DNA of 64,000 nucleotides from Chitinophaga skermanii (lineage in GTDB: Bacteria > Bacteroidota > Bacteroidia > Chitinophagales > Chitinophagaceae): NCBI RefSeq assembly GCF_003259335.1, contig NZ_QLLL01000013.1, positions 48,261 through 112,260 on the forward strand. Reading direction: 5' to 3'. The translations under genes and the position numbers were made by a program. Under the pieces are notes generated by a model. That model was given only the letters and a program-made list of their open reading frames with translations. It made no database searches and was not told the origin of the DNA. Positions 8,129 to 17,215 of the stretch are shown here, one piece after another (position 1 is the stretch's first letter; every line of letters starts with the position of its first letter).

Positions 8129-10216
8129 TTATTTGTTATGGTTGTGTTGAAATGTGTATGTTAGCGCGATAGCATAAATTCTACCTGGTAAAGCAGCAAT
8201 GCGTTGCGCATCTGTATGGTTGAGGATGTTCTCTACCGCTCCTTGTACCCTGAATTTTTCATCCCACAATGTTTTAGCCACCGAAAAATTCAATAGTGTG
8301 TACCCTTTCACAAACTCGTTCTCCATATCTGGTACATTGTTGCCATTTAAATCGGTAAACCCGTATTTACTTCTATACACTGCACGGGCGGTTACATCTA
8401 ATCCCAGTGCAGGGTTGACATACATCAACTTTAAGTTGGCGGCATGATGGGAGCGATTAAACAGCCCGAAATAATCGCGGCGCGAAAGTGCACGGGTCTC
8501 GTGCGTAGCGGGATCCACGGTAAATACTTCGTTTCTTTTTACTTTCTTGAGCTGGTCATTATCAATCGCTTGTAAGTATTGATAGCCGCCCGCCACCTGC
8601 CAATTTCTTGAGATCGTTTGTTTCCATTCTACTTCTACGCCGTAAGTAGTTACTTGGTTAACGTTGATATAGCTGAAAACACTTTGGTTATTCGTTTTTA
8701 CAGCCACTGCGCGGGTATCAATTAAGTTCTTTACACTGTTATAAAAGAAATTCACCGACGCGTTGCTGTTTTTAATTGGGTTTGCTTGTAAGCCTATGTT
8801 GTACGACCATGAACTTTCTGCATCTAAATTCTTCAACTTGCTTAAGTCGTACGTTACGGCTTGTATTTGCCCTGCTGCCTGCATTTCTCCAATAATATCG
8901 GAAGCCAGTTTCGTTCCTACCACTGTGTAACCCACGGCGGCATTATTAAAGTGGAGATACAACTGCCTAAAATCTGGCGCCCTATAGCCCCTACCCGCAC
9001 TGGCCATTACTTTGTACCGTTCATTAATTTGATACGATATAGAAGCTTTTGGGCTTATTTGCGACGGGTATTGATTATGCGTATCGAAACGTGCGCCTAA
9101 TAATATGTTCCATGCGGCATTGGGTTTCCAATTTTCTTGTACAAACATATACCCTGTATTGAAGGCCATTTTATCGTCGTACCGTGTTGCTGCTAACCCT
9201 TCGTGTACATAACCCGCACCGGCTGTAAGCGTATGTTGCGCGCGAATTTGCCAATCGAATTGATACTCTGGTTTGATGTACGATTGGGTGAAGAAAGATG
9301 CATCGTACACTTCTTTACTATTTCGGTATATCATGTTCTCGTTGGTATGATAGCGTGAATAGTAAATGCGTGCTTGGTGGGTAAAGTTGTTATTTACTTT
9401 ATGACGAAGGTTGAAGGACAAGTTGCCGTCGTTTTCTTTTCCTTCGTCATCTACAATACCCTTAGTATCGTCGAAAAAGGTGTTATACTTTTGTGTGAAA
9501 TACCTGCCGGAGATATTGGTTTGGATGCGCTCCGTCCAATCGTGCTGCCAGCGTAATTGGGTGGTAAGTGCTTTGAATGGCGCAACGGTGGGTGTAGTGC
9601 TACTCCCTAACGTGTAGCCGTCGGTATTGTAGTAGTTAGCATGCAACGACACCATCCCGTTTTTATAGGGTACTTTCGTACTACCATCTACGTTATACGT
9701 TCCATTCGAACCATACCTACCCGTAAAGCTGGTTATGCCTTCTCGCTTCTTTGCATTCGTGATAATATTAATTACACCCGCCATGGCATCGCTACCATAT
9801 AAAGAAGAAACAGGCCCTTTAATAATCTCTATTCTTTCAATATTATTCACCGAAACACGCGATAAATCTAAGGTACCGGCTGTTCTACCAATTAATGGCT
9901 CACCGTCTAATAGAATCAAGGTATACGCCGACTCCAAACCTTGCATTTGGATGCCTTTACCATGGTTTTCGGTAATCATTAACCCTGTTTGTTCCACTAA
10001 CACTTGTTGCAGTAACACGGCGCCCATGCGCTGTATCTCAGCTTTCTGAATGACGGTTACTGGAATTGGTACTTTCTTAATAGATTGCTCATTGCGTGTA
10101 GCCGTTACAACTACCTCTTGTAACGCTTGGTTTCGACTAATGGCCGAATCGATTTGTTGGGCAAAAAGGAGCCCTGGCCACGTAACGCAGCTAATGGCAA
10201 TAATGTATTTAAACAT
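8129..10216 (-). CDS. hmuR: TonB-dependent haem receptor HmuR-like
   Basis: A 695-residue outer-membrane receptor. A signal peptide (ending LFAQQ) is followed by a plug domain (about residues 30-150, with QEVVVTATRN as TonB-box-like start and GPVSSLYGSDAMAGVINII). The 22-strand barrel ends with an aromatic-rich strand (YAIALTYTFQ). The haem-receptor FRAP-type box is visible as YRAPDFRQLYL; the NPNL box is replaced by a divergent sequence. Energised by TonB-ExbBD, it would import haem delivered by HmuY, encoded next. It is first gene of the operon with a promoter box at 10249 and a 31-bp dyad just upstream (10270-10300), a candidate operator. Confidence 0.88.
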   Translation of the reverse strand: MFKYIIAISCVTWPGLLFAQQIDSAISRNQALQEVVVTATRNEQSIKKVPIPVTVIQKAEIQRMGAVLLQQVLVEQTGLMITENHGKGIQMQGLESAYTLILLDGEPLIGRTAGTLDLSRVSVNNIERIEIIKGPVSSLYGSDAMAGVINIITNAKKREGITSFTGRYGSNGTYNVDGSTKVPYKNGMVSLHANYYNTDGYTLGSSTTPTVAPFKALTTQLRWQHDWTERIQTNISGRYFTQKYNTFFDDTKGIVDDEGKENDGNLSFNLRHKVNNNFTHQARIYYSRYHTNENMIYRNSKEVYDASFFTQSYIKPEYQFDWQIRAQHTLTAGAGYVHEGLAATRYDDKMAFNTGYMFVQENWKPNAAWNILLGARFDTHNQYPSQISPKASISYQINERYKVMASAGRGYRAPDFRQLYLHFNNAAVGYTVVGTKLASDIIGEMQAAGQIQAVTYDLSKLKNLDAESSWSYNIGLQANPIKNSNASVNFFYNSVKNLIDTRAVAVKTNNQSVFSYINVNQVTTYGVEVEWKQTISRNWQVAGGYQYLQAIDNDQLKKVKRNEVFTVDPATHETRALSRRDYFGLFNRSHHAANLKLMYVNPALGLDVTARAVYRSKYGFTDLNGNNVPDMENEFVKGYTLLNFSVAKTLWDEKFRVQGAVENILNHTDAQRIAALPGRIYAIALTYTFQHNHNK

Positions 10217-10248
10217 TTTAATCTTCTCTCTTGTGAAATATTGTGACG

Positions 10249-10256
10249 CAAAAGTA
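10249..10256 (-). promoter_or_regulatory. Bacteroidota -7 box of the haem operon
   Basis: TACTTTTG on the minus strand matches TAnnTTTG and is 33 bases before the hmuR ATG. Confidence 0.6.
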
Positions 10257-10269
10257 GGCGGTGAAAAAT

Positions 10270-10300
10270 TAATCTAGTTACCAATTCGGGAATTAGATTA
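10270..10300. promoter_or_regulatory. Dyad upstream of the haem operon promoter, candidate operator
   Basis: TAATCTA at 10270 and TAGATTA at 10294 form perfect inverted arms spanning 31 bp. The dyad lies about 14 bases upstream of the -7 box, so it covers the -33 region and just above it, where a repressor or activator could act. Its regulator is unknown; iron or haem control is a guess from the genes. Confidence 0.35.
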
Positions 10301-10347
10301 TCACAATCGGGAAAAGTATAGGAAGGGCTTATTTGGGGTAAAAACAA

Positions 10348-10381
10348 GAAAGGCATGCACTGCTTTAAGTACATGCCTTTC
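10348..10381 (-). terminator. ubiD terminator
   Basis: Perfect 10-bp arms GAAAGGCATG and CATGCCTTTC around a 14-base loop, just past the end of the UbiD gene, with a T-rich run on the minus strand. Confidence 0.75.
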
Positions 10382-10402
10382 AATACTTTATTGATATGTC
10401 AA

Positions 10403-12334
10403 TTATTTTTCAAAGGATACAATGGCTTCTTCACCATAGATCTGTTCGCGGTATTTGAGGGATGGAGAGGGTACAAATTCGCCCAATCCCAATTGTTCCC
10501 ACAACAAATCCACTTTTTCAATCGTAGGAATATCACTTACCACGATGTTTGGCCAATCGCGCTGGAAGTTATCCCACTCCTTGGTTTTCAAGGTGCCATC
10601 CAAGCCTATGGCTGCTGTTAACTTGCTAGCATCGCTGCTGCTTGTTTGTGTATAGATGTAATGGTCGCGTTTTGGATCGAGGTTGTTGCAGAAACGCCAT
10701 AATGACGATGGTAAGTCGTTAACATCCACGGTGTGTTCTACGAACAATACCATTTTAATGCCTTGCATAACAGGCAATGCGAACAATTGCTCGTTTAATT
10801 GCTTGATGTGCTGCGCGCGGTTCTTTTTCACGGCAACTACGAGGCAAGGAATGTCGTGCTTCAACAAGGTTTGATTGATGGCTGTAATCTCTGGCAATAC
10901 GGCTTTAATCGCTTGCTCGTCGATGGAGGTGGGTGTTTTGGCGAATGCGTATTGTTCGTCGATTTCCTCGTCGTATTTCGTTGTACCATCGATACACATC
11001 TTACCACCGAAGCCCATTTTAGAGCAAGAGTGGTCGAGTACATCCATCGGGCCTTGGCTAAAGTAAATGTCTGTAGCCGGGTTCAGGTGTTTGAATACGT
11101 GTTGTGTTAAGGCTTTATAATCAGTGATTTTCGTTTCTGTATCGGCTACTACCAATATTTTGTTGAACATCATCTGCCCAGCGCCCCACATAGCGTTCAT
11201 TACCTTTTGTGCTTGGCCGGCGTAGTCTTTCTTAATTTGCGAGATCACGAGGTTGTGGAATACGCCTTCTACCGGCATTTCCATGTCAACAATCTCCGGT
11301 ACTAAAGTCATTTTAATCGGTGCGAGGAAGATTCTTTCCGTTGCTTTACCAATCCAAGCATCTTCTTGCGGTGGTACCCCTACGATGGTAGCCGGGTAAA
11401 CCGGGTTACGTTTGTGGGTGATAGCCGTTACGTGGAAGCGAGGATACCAGTCGGCTAAGGAATAATAACCGGTATGGTCGCCGAATGGGCCTTCCCAGAT
11501 CAGTTCTTCATTAGGATCAACATATCCTTCAATTACGAAGTCGGCATCGGCAGGCACTTCCAGTTCTGGTTGTGTAATACATTTCACCAATTCCACCTTT
11601 TTCTTGCGTAAGAAACCTGCTAACATGTATTCATCCACGTTTTCAGGTAATGGGGCGGTTGCTGAATAGGTATATACTGGGTCGCCACCCAAAATTACAG
11701 CCACCGGCATACGTTTACCGAGGGCTTTATATTCGTTATAGTGTTTGGCCGATACTTTATGCTTATGCCAGTGCATACCCGTTAAATTAGGCCCGAAAAC
11801 CTGCATACGGTACATCCCTACGTTGCGGGTGCCGTTGTTGGGGTCTTTGGTATGAATAACGGGGAGGGTGATGAAAGGACCACCATCTTTAGGCCAGCAT
11901 TGAATAACCGGGATTTTTTCGAGGGAAGGATTTTGCATAACTACGTCTTGGCAAGCACCACGACCGCTAATTACCTTCGGCATCCAAGAGGCAAACTGGC
12001 TCAATTTCGGTAACATCGCCAATTTATCTAAAATACCCTCTTTAGGTTTGGATATCATTTTAAAGAGCCCTTCGATTTCGTGGGCTACATCGTCTAATTC
12101 TTGTACACCCAGCGCCAAGCACATGCGCTTGTAGCTACCCATCGAGTTCATTAAAACCGGGAAATCGTATCCCGTGTTTTCAAATAACAAAGCCTTACCA
12201 CCACCCGGCATCTTGCTAACACGGTCGGTTATTTCCGCGATCTCCAAATGTGGGTTTACGTACGTTTTAATGCGCACTAATTCGCCAGCTTGTTCTAATG
12301 TATTGATAAAATGTTCCAGGTTCTTAAATGCCAT
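10403..12334 (-). CDS. ubiD: UbiD family decarboxylase (candidate MqnL)
   Basis: A 643-residue member of the UbiD family, which uses prenylated FMN to decarboxylate aromatic or alpha-beta unsaturated acids. Visible family marks are GGGKALLFEN near the N-terminus, the NVGMYRMQ segment with the conserved Arg, and WIGKATERIFLAPIK with downstream Glu residues (LVPEIVDMEMPVEG) of the E-R-E active site. The protein is longer than E. coli UbiD (497 aa) by a C-terminal extension. Bacteroidota make menaquinone, and mqnA at 55 kb points to the futalosine route, so decarboxylation of a naphthoate intermediate (the MqnL role) is likely; this is inference. It has its own promoter box (12354) and terminator (10348). 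Confidence 0.88.
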   Translation of the reverse strand: MAFKNLEHFINTLEQAGELVRIKTYVNPHLEIAEITDRVSKMPGGGKALLFENTGYDFPVLMNSMGSYKRMCLALGVQELDDVAHEIEGLFKMISKPKEGILDKLAMLPKLSQFASWMPKVISGRGACQDVVMQNPSLEKIPVIQCWPKDGGPFITLPVIHTKDPNNGTRNVGMYRMQVFGPNLTGMHWHKHKVSAKHYNEYKALGKRMPVAVILGGDPVYTYSATAPLPENVDEYMLAGFLRKKKVELVKCITQPELEVPADADFVIEGYVDPNEELIWEGPFGDHTGYYSLADWYPRFHVTAITHKRNPVYPATIVGVPPQEDAWIGKATERIFLAPIKMTLVPEIVDMEMPVEGVFHNLVISQIKKDYAGQAQKVMNAMWGAGQMMFNKILVVADTETKITDYKALTQHVFKHLNPATDIYFSQGPMDVLDHSCSKMGFGGKMCIDGTTKYDEEIDEQYAFAKTPTSIDEQAIKAVLPEITAINQTLLKHDIPCLVVAVKKNRAQHIKQLNEQLFALPVMQGIKMVLFVEHTVDVNDLPSSLWRFCNNLDPKRDHYIYTQTSSSDASKLTAAIGLDGTLKTKEWDNFQRDWPNIVVSDIPTIEKVDLLWEQLGLGEFVPSPSLKYREQIYGEEAIVSFEK

Positions 12335-12353
12335 ACGTTTTGATTTCGAGCAT

Positions 12354-12361
12354 CAAAAGTA
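12354..12361 (-). promoter_or_regulatory. Bacteroidota -7 box of ubiD
   Basis: TACTTTTG on the minus strand, 20 bases before the ATG at 12334. It is identical to the boxes of hmuR and mqnA. Confidence 0.55.
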
Positions 12362-12414
12362 ACAAAAAAAGACGTGTAATGGGGGAAATGAGGCCTGGGT
12401 AAGGTCATAAAATA

Positions 12415-12443
12415 AAGCTGCCCCGTATAAAACGAGGCAGCTT
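12415..12443 (-). terminator. Terminator of the His-rich protein gene
   Basis: AAGCTGCC and GGCAGCTT arms with CGT/ACG inside, then a T-rich run on the minus strand. It lies 53 bases past the gene end. Confidence 0.7.
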
Positions 12444-12495
12444 CGTATCGTACTAAGCAATGGTTACATTGCTATTACTTTGGATCTTCCTTTTT

Positions 12496-12801
12496 CTATC
12501 CACCAATCACAATCACACCTGTTACGCGTGGAGGACGTGGTACTGGAATAATCACTCTTGGTCGTGGTGGTGGTGGCACGGGTGCCGGAATTACTACCAC
12601 TCCTCTATCATCACAATGCCTGTAGTGTTTATAATGTTTTGCATAATGTTTATCATCCCAACGATCTCTTCTCCTGTCGTGTCTTTCATACCTGTCGCAA
12701 TCCCTATCTTTTTTTCCGTGGCCCCAACCTTTGTGATGTTGTGCATTCGCTGCATAGGAAGCTCCTATAACTAATAGTGAGAATAATAGAAACTTTTTCA
12801 T
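12496..12801 (-). CDS. Small secreted His/Arg/Pro-rich protein (101 aa)
   Basis: A signal peptide (residues 1-20, ending ANAQ) is followed by a strongly basic, His- and Arg-rich middle (HHKGWGHGKK, then a run of RHDRRRDRW and HYAKHYKHYRH). The C-terminal third alternates Val/Ile with Pro (VVVIPAPVPPPPRPRV, IPVPRPP). The His clusters could bind metal, but this is composition only. No family is recognised. The stop follows VIVIGG. A terminator lies downstream. The PorG-like gene lies upstream on the same strand behind its own terminator (12912), so the two appear to be separate transcripts. Confidence 0.6.
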   Translation of the reverse strand: MKKFLLFSLLVIGASYAANAQHHKGWGHGKKDRDCDRYERHDRRRDRWDDKHYAKHYKHYRHCDDRGVVVIPAPVPPPPRPRVIIPVPRPPRVTGVIVIGG

Positions 12802-12911
12802 ACCTGTTGATTTTAGTGTTTTAGTTGGCTATACGTGGTTTTTTGCTCGCCGGCGTGGTTTTTCTCGCGTATGGTCCTGCTATGTTAATTCCAAAGAGTA
12901 TGCCAAATAAA

Positions 12912-12937
12912 AAATGCCCCGCTTTTGCGAGGCATTT
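12912..12937 (-). terminator. Terminator of the PorG-like gene
   Basis: AAATGCCCCGC and GCGAGGCATTT (one mismatch) around TTTT, followed on the minus strand by a T-tract. Confidence 0.75.
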
Positions 12938-12965
12938 AGCATATTGTTATGTTCGTAAAAATATA

Positions 12966-13835
12966 TTAAAACCGCATGTTAGGACAACCCGTATTGCGTA
13001 AAGCACGACGCTGTGCGCTGTTACCCCCACCTGCTAAACGATACGCAATGGTAATACCCGAGAAGGCGTACCAATCTTTGTTTTTCGGGTTACCTCTTAC
13101 CGTACCATCCGGAGGATACACACCAGGTGTTCCATTTTTCGGGTTTACTTCATCACCCCGGTAAGCCATTTCAACAGCGGTTGCACCACGGTATAATAAC
13201 AAGGTATTTTGATCGACATACGTGCTACTTACATCATCCAAATAATCGGTAAATGTGTAACGTAACCCAAATTCTAGTCCTACCGTCCAAGTTTCATTCA
13301 ATTCATATTTTGCACCTACGCCGAATGGAATGGCAAATTGAAATAAGTTATAAGGGTTACGATCGGGGTATTGAGAAAGACCTTGACCTTCGGTGCCTAA
13401 GTTGCGAAGCGTGATCCACTGCCCTTGTAAACGCGCTTCTGGATTGAAAGCGAACCCACTGATACCGGCGAAAATGTAAGGGGTGAAGCCGGTTTCTTCC
13501 ATATCCATAAAATTGAATTCGCCGATTAAATTGATTTCACCGATATGAGAACGGAAGCTGAGGTTACGGTTACGATATGCGGCGCTTTTGGCGGTACTAT
13601 CGGCCGCAGCTACCATACCCCATTGCAAACCTGCCCGTAGGGTGAGGTAACGATTTATGTCTTTGCGCACAAAAATACCGATCGTGGGTTTAGTATATTT
13701 GAAATCAACTCTCTTCTCCGACAAATCTCCGCTATAGTTACTGATGCCTACCATGCCGCCTATATGCCAGTCTTGCTGGGCTTTTACGAGGAATGGGGTC
13801 ATCAAAGTGGCACAAAAAAGTAAAATCTTTTTCAA
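12966..13835 (-). CDS. DUF6089/PorG-like outer-membrane beta-barrel protein
   Basis: A 289-residue protein with a signal peptide (ending VKAQQ). The body is barrel-like: GGMVGISNYSGDLSEK at the start, repeated amphipathic strands (FTPYIFAGISGFAFNPEA, FGVGAKYELNETWTVGLEFGLRYTFTDYLDDVS) and an extracellular-loop-like Asn/Gly segment. The GISNYSGDLS and DYLDDVSSTY signatures fit the DUF6089 family, which includes the type IX secretion protein PorG. A PorG role is plausible because a T9SS substrate is encoded at 42 kb, but the family has several paralogues per genome. The start is a TTG at 13835: it lies directly before KKILLFCATL, and no in-frame ATG precedes it. Confidence 0.72.
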   Translation of the reverse strand: MKKILLFCATLMTPFLVKAQQDWHIGGMVGISNYSGDLSEKRVDFKYTKPTIGIFVRKDINRYLTLRAGLQWGMVAAADSTAKSAAYRNRNLSFRSHIGEINLIGEFNFMDMEETGFTPYIFAGISGFAFNPEARLQGQWITLRNLGTEGQGLSQYPDRNPYNLFQFAIPFGVGAKYELNETWTVGLEFGLRYTFTDYLDDVSSTYVDQNTLLLYRGATAVEMAYRGDEVNPKNGTPGVYPPDGTVRGNPKNKDWYAFSGITIAYRLAGGGNSAQRRALRNTGCPNMRF

Positions 13836-14040
13836 TGTTGTGGCAGTTTTAATCTAAACGAAATAATGGCAATAAAATTATCCTGCAACAAAATAAAAAT
13901 AAGTATTGATAAATCAAACCCTTTACAGCACAACATTTCATTGATATAGCAATGAACCCTGTAAATCAGCTGCACTTGCCTATTAATCTGCACTACAATT
14001 TGTAAAACTTTATGCTTACTTTCAACGTACAAACCATTAC

Positions 14041-14853
14041 ATGCAGATATTATCACTCGAACACACCAGTCCGAGCACCATTGCACGCTGTTTTAACGAT
14101 GCTTTTGCCGACTACTATGTAAAGTTCAATGCCAACGAAACGTACTTCATCAACCGCTGGAAAGCAGCCCGTGTTAGCTATGCGTTAAGTTATGGCGCTT
14201 TTGAAGAAGAGCGCTTAGTGGGGTTTATGTTAATGGGAATTGATCAATGGGAAGGATTGCCAACTGCGTATAATGCAGGTACCGGCGTAATTCCCGAAGA
14301 GCGGGGAAGAAGATTAGTAGAGAAAATGTACAGCCGTGCCCTCCCTGCTTTACAAGCGCAAGGCATTCAACAATCTACCTTAGAAGTAATTACCATCAAC
14401 GAAAAAGCCATTAAAGCTTATAAGAACGTAGGCTACGAGATCGCCCGCGAACTCCATTGCTTCAGCGGCGAAATCAAACAAACGAGTACCGACCGGCTTT
14501 ATAAATCCAAACATATCCCTTTCGACACCTTACCCACTCCACGCTTCCCTTATTCTTGGGAAAATAACCTTCAAGGCATCAAAATCGCTCCTCATCACTA
14601 CGAATATTGGTACATTAAAGACGATAACCAAATCATAGCTTCTGCCATTATAAACCCCGGTAATGGCTATATCGCCCAATATTTCTTCACCGATCCCGAC
14701 CAAGGTCTTCAACTCCTTGCTGCCATCGGGCAGCACTGCCCTGTTCTAAAAATCAACAATATTGACTCCCGGGACGATATCACCCTCTCCACCTTCACCC
14801 TAGCCGGCCTTAACGACTTCATTCAACAATATGAAATGAAACTCCTCTTGTAA
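14041..14853 (+). CDS. GNAT family N-acetyltransferase (270 aa)
   Basis: The N-terminal half is a Gcn5-related acetyltransferase fold: strand and helix around GFMLMGIDQW, then the acetyl-CoA loop as GTGVIPEERGRRLVEKMY (about residues 80-97) and LEVITINEKAIKAYKNVGYE, the classic end of motif A/B. The C-terminal 120 residues form a second, weaker domain that looks like a degenerate GNAT repeat (YEYWYIKDDNQIIASAIINPGNGYIAQYFF). The substrate cannot be told. The gene is alone, with no hairpin terminator seen; the 11-bp repeat array at 15036 follows. Confidence 0.8.
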   Translation: MQILSLEHTSPSTIARCFNDAFADYYVKFNANETYFINRWKAARVSYALSYGAFEEERLVGFMLMGIDQWEGLPTAYNAGTGVIPEERGRRLVEKMYSRALPALQAQGIQQSTLEVITINEKAIKAYKNVGYEIARELHCFSGEIKQTSTDRLYKSKHIPFDTLPTPRFPYSWENNLQGIKIAPHHYEYWYIKDDNQIIASAIINPGNGYIAQYFFTDPDQGLQLLAAIGQHCPVLKINNIDSRDDITLSTFTLAGLNDFIQQYEMKLLL

Positions 14854-15035
14854 GTGTCCTTTCCCTAAAAATCCCAAAATTTCGTTGCTTCATCATCAGC
14901 AAACCACCCCTCTTTCTCCTAAAAATCACTTTGTCACTGCGAAAAATCGCAAAAATCATAAAACTGCCATTTCGCAAATACTTCAATACTAATCACTTAA
15001 ACACCTAAAAACGCTGAAACTCAAGCCCACAAAGG
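14854..15035. other. Intergenic region before the 11-bp array
   Basis: No gene, hairpin terminator or RNA is recognised here. The whole gap between the converging genes is 565 bp (14854-15418) and is taken up by this stretch, the array at 15036-15134, a featureless AT-rich stretch, and the terminator at 15371. Confidence 0.5.
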
Positions 15036-15134
15036 GTGAGGATAGGCTTTAGATAGGGTCGAGATAGGGTTTAGATAGGCAAAGGATAGGCTAGGGATAG
15101 GCTCGAGATAGGCAAAGGATAGGCTGGGGATAGG
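15036..15134. repeat. 11-bp degenerate tandem array, GATAGG core (9 units)
   Basis: Nine uninterrupted units of exactly 11 bp, each ending in GATAGG. The first five bases vary: GTGAG, CTTTA, GTCGA, GTTTA, CAAAG, CTAGG, CTCGA, CAAAG, CTGGG. The unit can be written SNNNR-GATAGG. It lies between converging genes. Every unit holds a TAG on the plus strand, so stops occur in all three frames within 33 bp. The array at 63537 has the same unit. Confidence 0.9.
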
Positions 15135-15370
15135 CTACAATACTCCTACCATTAGCATACCTATTGATTTACAGGCTTTTCCGAAATATTACCCTACAAC
15201 TGCATAAAACGCCCACCATTCCCACCAATTTAATCCCCTATTTAAGGCACCCACTATCCTCATAAAGACAATAAAATCCCATGAATGAACCCATATAACG
15301 ATTCTCAACCTGTAAAGACGGTTTTGCGCCTTTATATGGACACTTTTTGAGGCGAGTCGTAAAAACAACA

Positions 15371-15392
15371 AGGCCCCGCCAATTGGCGAGGC
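15371..15392 (-). terminator. Terminator of the glutamate-synthase-like gene
   Basis: GGCCCCGCC and GGCGAGGCC (one mismatch) around AATT, followed on the minus strand by a T-rich run. It lies 27 bases past the gene end. Confidence 0.7.
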
Positions 15393-15418
15393 CCATACCA
15401 TTTTAATGTACGTGGATT

Positions 15419-17017
15419 TTATATGGCAAGTGCGCTGTTCCAACTATCAATTTGTGCCATGTCCATTTCGAGTTGGATTTTCGCTGGTAAATCCTTACCG
15501 AGTAACATGCCTTTTTGCATAGATGGGTAAATTTCTTCAAAGCTCCTTACTTCGTTCATGAAAACACGACGTTGGATGTGCTTACGTGTAACCATATGAG
15601 GATCAGTTAAGCCCGCAGCGGCTGTTAATTCGATCGCACTTTCAATGGTATCACGGTGGTAATTCGCTACACGTTGTTTTTTATCGTCGACAACCAAACC
15701 GGCCATCAACCATTTGTCTTGCGTAGCAACACCGGCAGGACATTTATTCGTATTACATTGCAAAGCTTGGATACAGCCGATAGCCATCATCATGGCACGT
15801 GCACTGTTACATGCATCGGCACCCAACGCCATCGCGCGGAGAATATGGAAACCGGTTAATACTTTACCGGAAGCAATCAACTTAATTTGATCACGGATAC
15901 CGAAACCAATCAATGTATCGTGTACAAAAGATAAGGCATCCATGAATGGCATACCAACAGAGTTGGAGAATTCTGGCGGCGCAGCACCTGTACCACCTTC
16001 ACCACCATCTACCGTGATAAAATCGGGGTAAATGTTAGTGGCTACCATTGCTTTACAGATCGCGTAGAACTCGTTACGCTGACCAATACACAACTTGAAA
16101 CCTACCGGTTTACCTTTCGATAAATCGCGCAATGTTTTAATGAATTGAATCATTTCGCGTGGCGTACCGAAAGCCGTGTGATATGGTGGAGAGTAAATAG
16201 TTGTATGTGGTTGTACGTGGCGAATAGCCGCTACTTCTTCTGTATTCTTAGCAGCAGGTAAAATACCACCATGGCCCGGCTTAGCACCTTGCGAGATTTT
16301 CAATTCCACCATTTTCACATGTGGATGGGCTACTTTTTCGGCGAATTGTTCACCGTTGAAGTTACCATTTTCATCGCGGCAACCGAAGTAACCGGTACCA
16401 ATTTGCCAGATAATATCACCTCCATGTTTTAAGTGGAAAGGACTGATACCACCTTCACCGGTATTGTGTGCGAAGCCACCGATTTGAGCACCCGCATTTA
16501 GTGATTCTACAGCATTAGAACTCAGAGAACCATAACTCATCGCAGATACGTTGAAGATACTGCAAGAGTAAGGCTGCAAGCAATCTTTACCGCCTACTAA
16601 TACACGTGGATCTTTGTCCATTTTGTTAAAGCCGATGGGTTGGATAGAATGTGCTAACCATTCGTATCCTTCTGCGTATACATTGAACTGCGTACCAAAC
16701 GGTTGAGAGTTTAACTCGCGTTTAGCACGTTGATAGATAGTAGAACGATCAACACGGTTAATCGGGCTACCATCAATATCGCTTTCAACGAAATACTGGT
16801 AAATTTTTGGACGAAGATCTTCCATCCAATAACGCATACGCCCGAAAATCGGGTAGTTACGCATAATTGCGTGACGACGTTGCGTCATGTCGGCAATTAA
16901 CATTGTTGCGAATGGGATGACTAGGATAAACGCTATCCAGACCCAAGGAAAATAGAATGCTAGCAAAGCCAATCCTAACATCGTAAAAATAGCAGCAACA
17001 ATAAATACTTTTCTCAT
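15419..17017 (-). CDS. Membrane-anchored FMN-binding glutamate synthase-like protein
   Basis: A 532-residue protein with two closely spaced transmembrane segments at its N-terminus (about residues 1-50). The rest is the FMN/iron-sulfur TIM-barrel domain of the GltB large subunit. Marks are GEGGISPFHLKHGGDIIWQ, the SQGAKPGHGG loop, TVDGGEGGTGAAPPEF and the Cys cluster CNTNKCPAGVATQ. It lacks the amidotransferase domain and C-terminal GltB domain, so it is not a normal glutamate synthase; family members are annotated as FMN-binding oxidoreductases of unknown substrate. The ATG at 17017 is chosen because a rare clear Shine-Dalgarno (AGGAGGT) lies 4 bases before it, and the promoter box at 17037 precludes the longer frame from 17083. 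Confidence 0.85.
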   Translation of the reverse strand: MRKVFIVAAIFTMLGLALLAFYFPWVWIAFILVIPFATMLIADMTQRRHAIMRNYPIFGRMRYWMEDLRPKIYQYFVESDIDGSPINRVDRSTIYQRAKRELNSQPFGTQFNVYAEGYEWLAHSIQPIGFNKMDKDPRVLVGGKDCLQPYSCSIFNVSAMSYGSLSSNAVESLNAGAQIGGFAHNTGEGGISPFHLKHGGDIIWQIGTGYFGCRDENGNFNGEQFAEKVAHPHVKMVELKISQGAKPGHGGILPAAKNTEEVAAIRHVQPHTTIYSPPYHTAFGTPREMIQFIKTLRDLSKGKPVGFKLCIGQRNEFYAICKAMVATNIYPDFITVDGGEGGTGAAPPEFSNSVGMPFMDALSFVHDTLIGFGIRDQIKLIASGKVLTGFHILRAMALGADACNSARAMMMAIGCIQALQCNTNKCPAGVATQDKWLMAGLVVDDKKQRVANYHRDTIESAIELTAAAGLTDPHMVTRKHIQRRVFMNEVRSFEEIYPSMQKGMLLGKDLPAKIQLEMDMAQIDSWNSALAI

Positions 17018-17036
17018 AACACCTCCTATTTGCGCG

Positions 17037-17044
17037 CAAAGGTA
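17037..17044 (-). promoter_or_regulatory. Bacteroidota -7 box
   Basis: TACCTTTG on the minus strand, 20 bases before the ATG at 17017. A Shine-Dalgarno-like AGGAGGT lies between box and start, unusual for this window. Confidence 0.55.
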
Positions 17045-17215
17045 TAGAATTAAACCATTGGAAAATGCCCGTGCATATTGCATTCTAGGGCACGAGGGGT
17101 CGATTTTAGATAATATTTAATAAAAACGCAAGAACCATTGTCGTTGTAAAAAAGAACTTGCAAGTTCCTGGTTTTTAACAGTGGTTCCAGCGTTTAATTT
17201 TGTTATTATCTTTTA

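Noticed and set aside
15036..15134. Could the 11-bp arrays be CRISPR arrays?
   Set aside because: The units are 11 bp without spacers of constant length; no Cas genes are present anywhere in the window.
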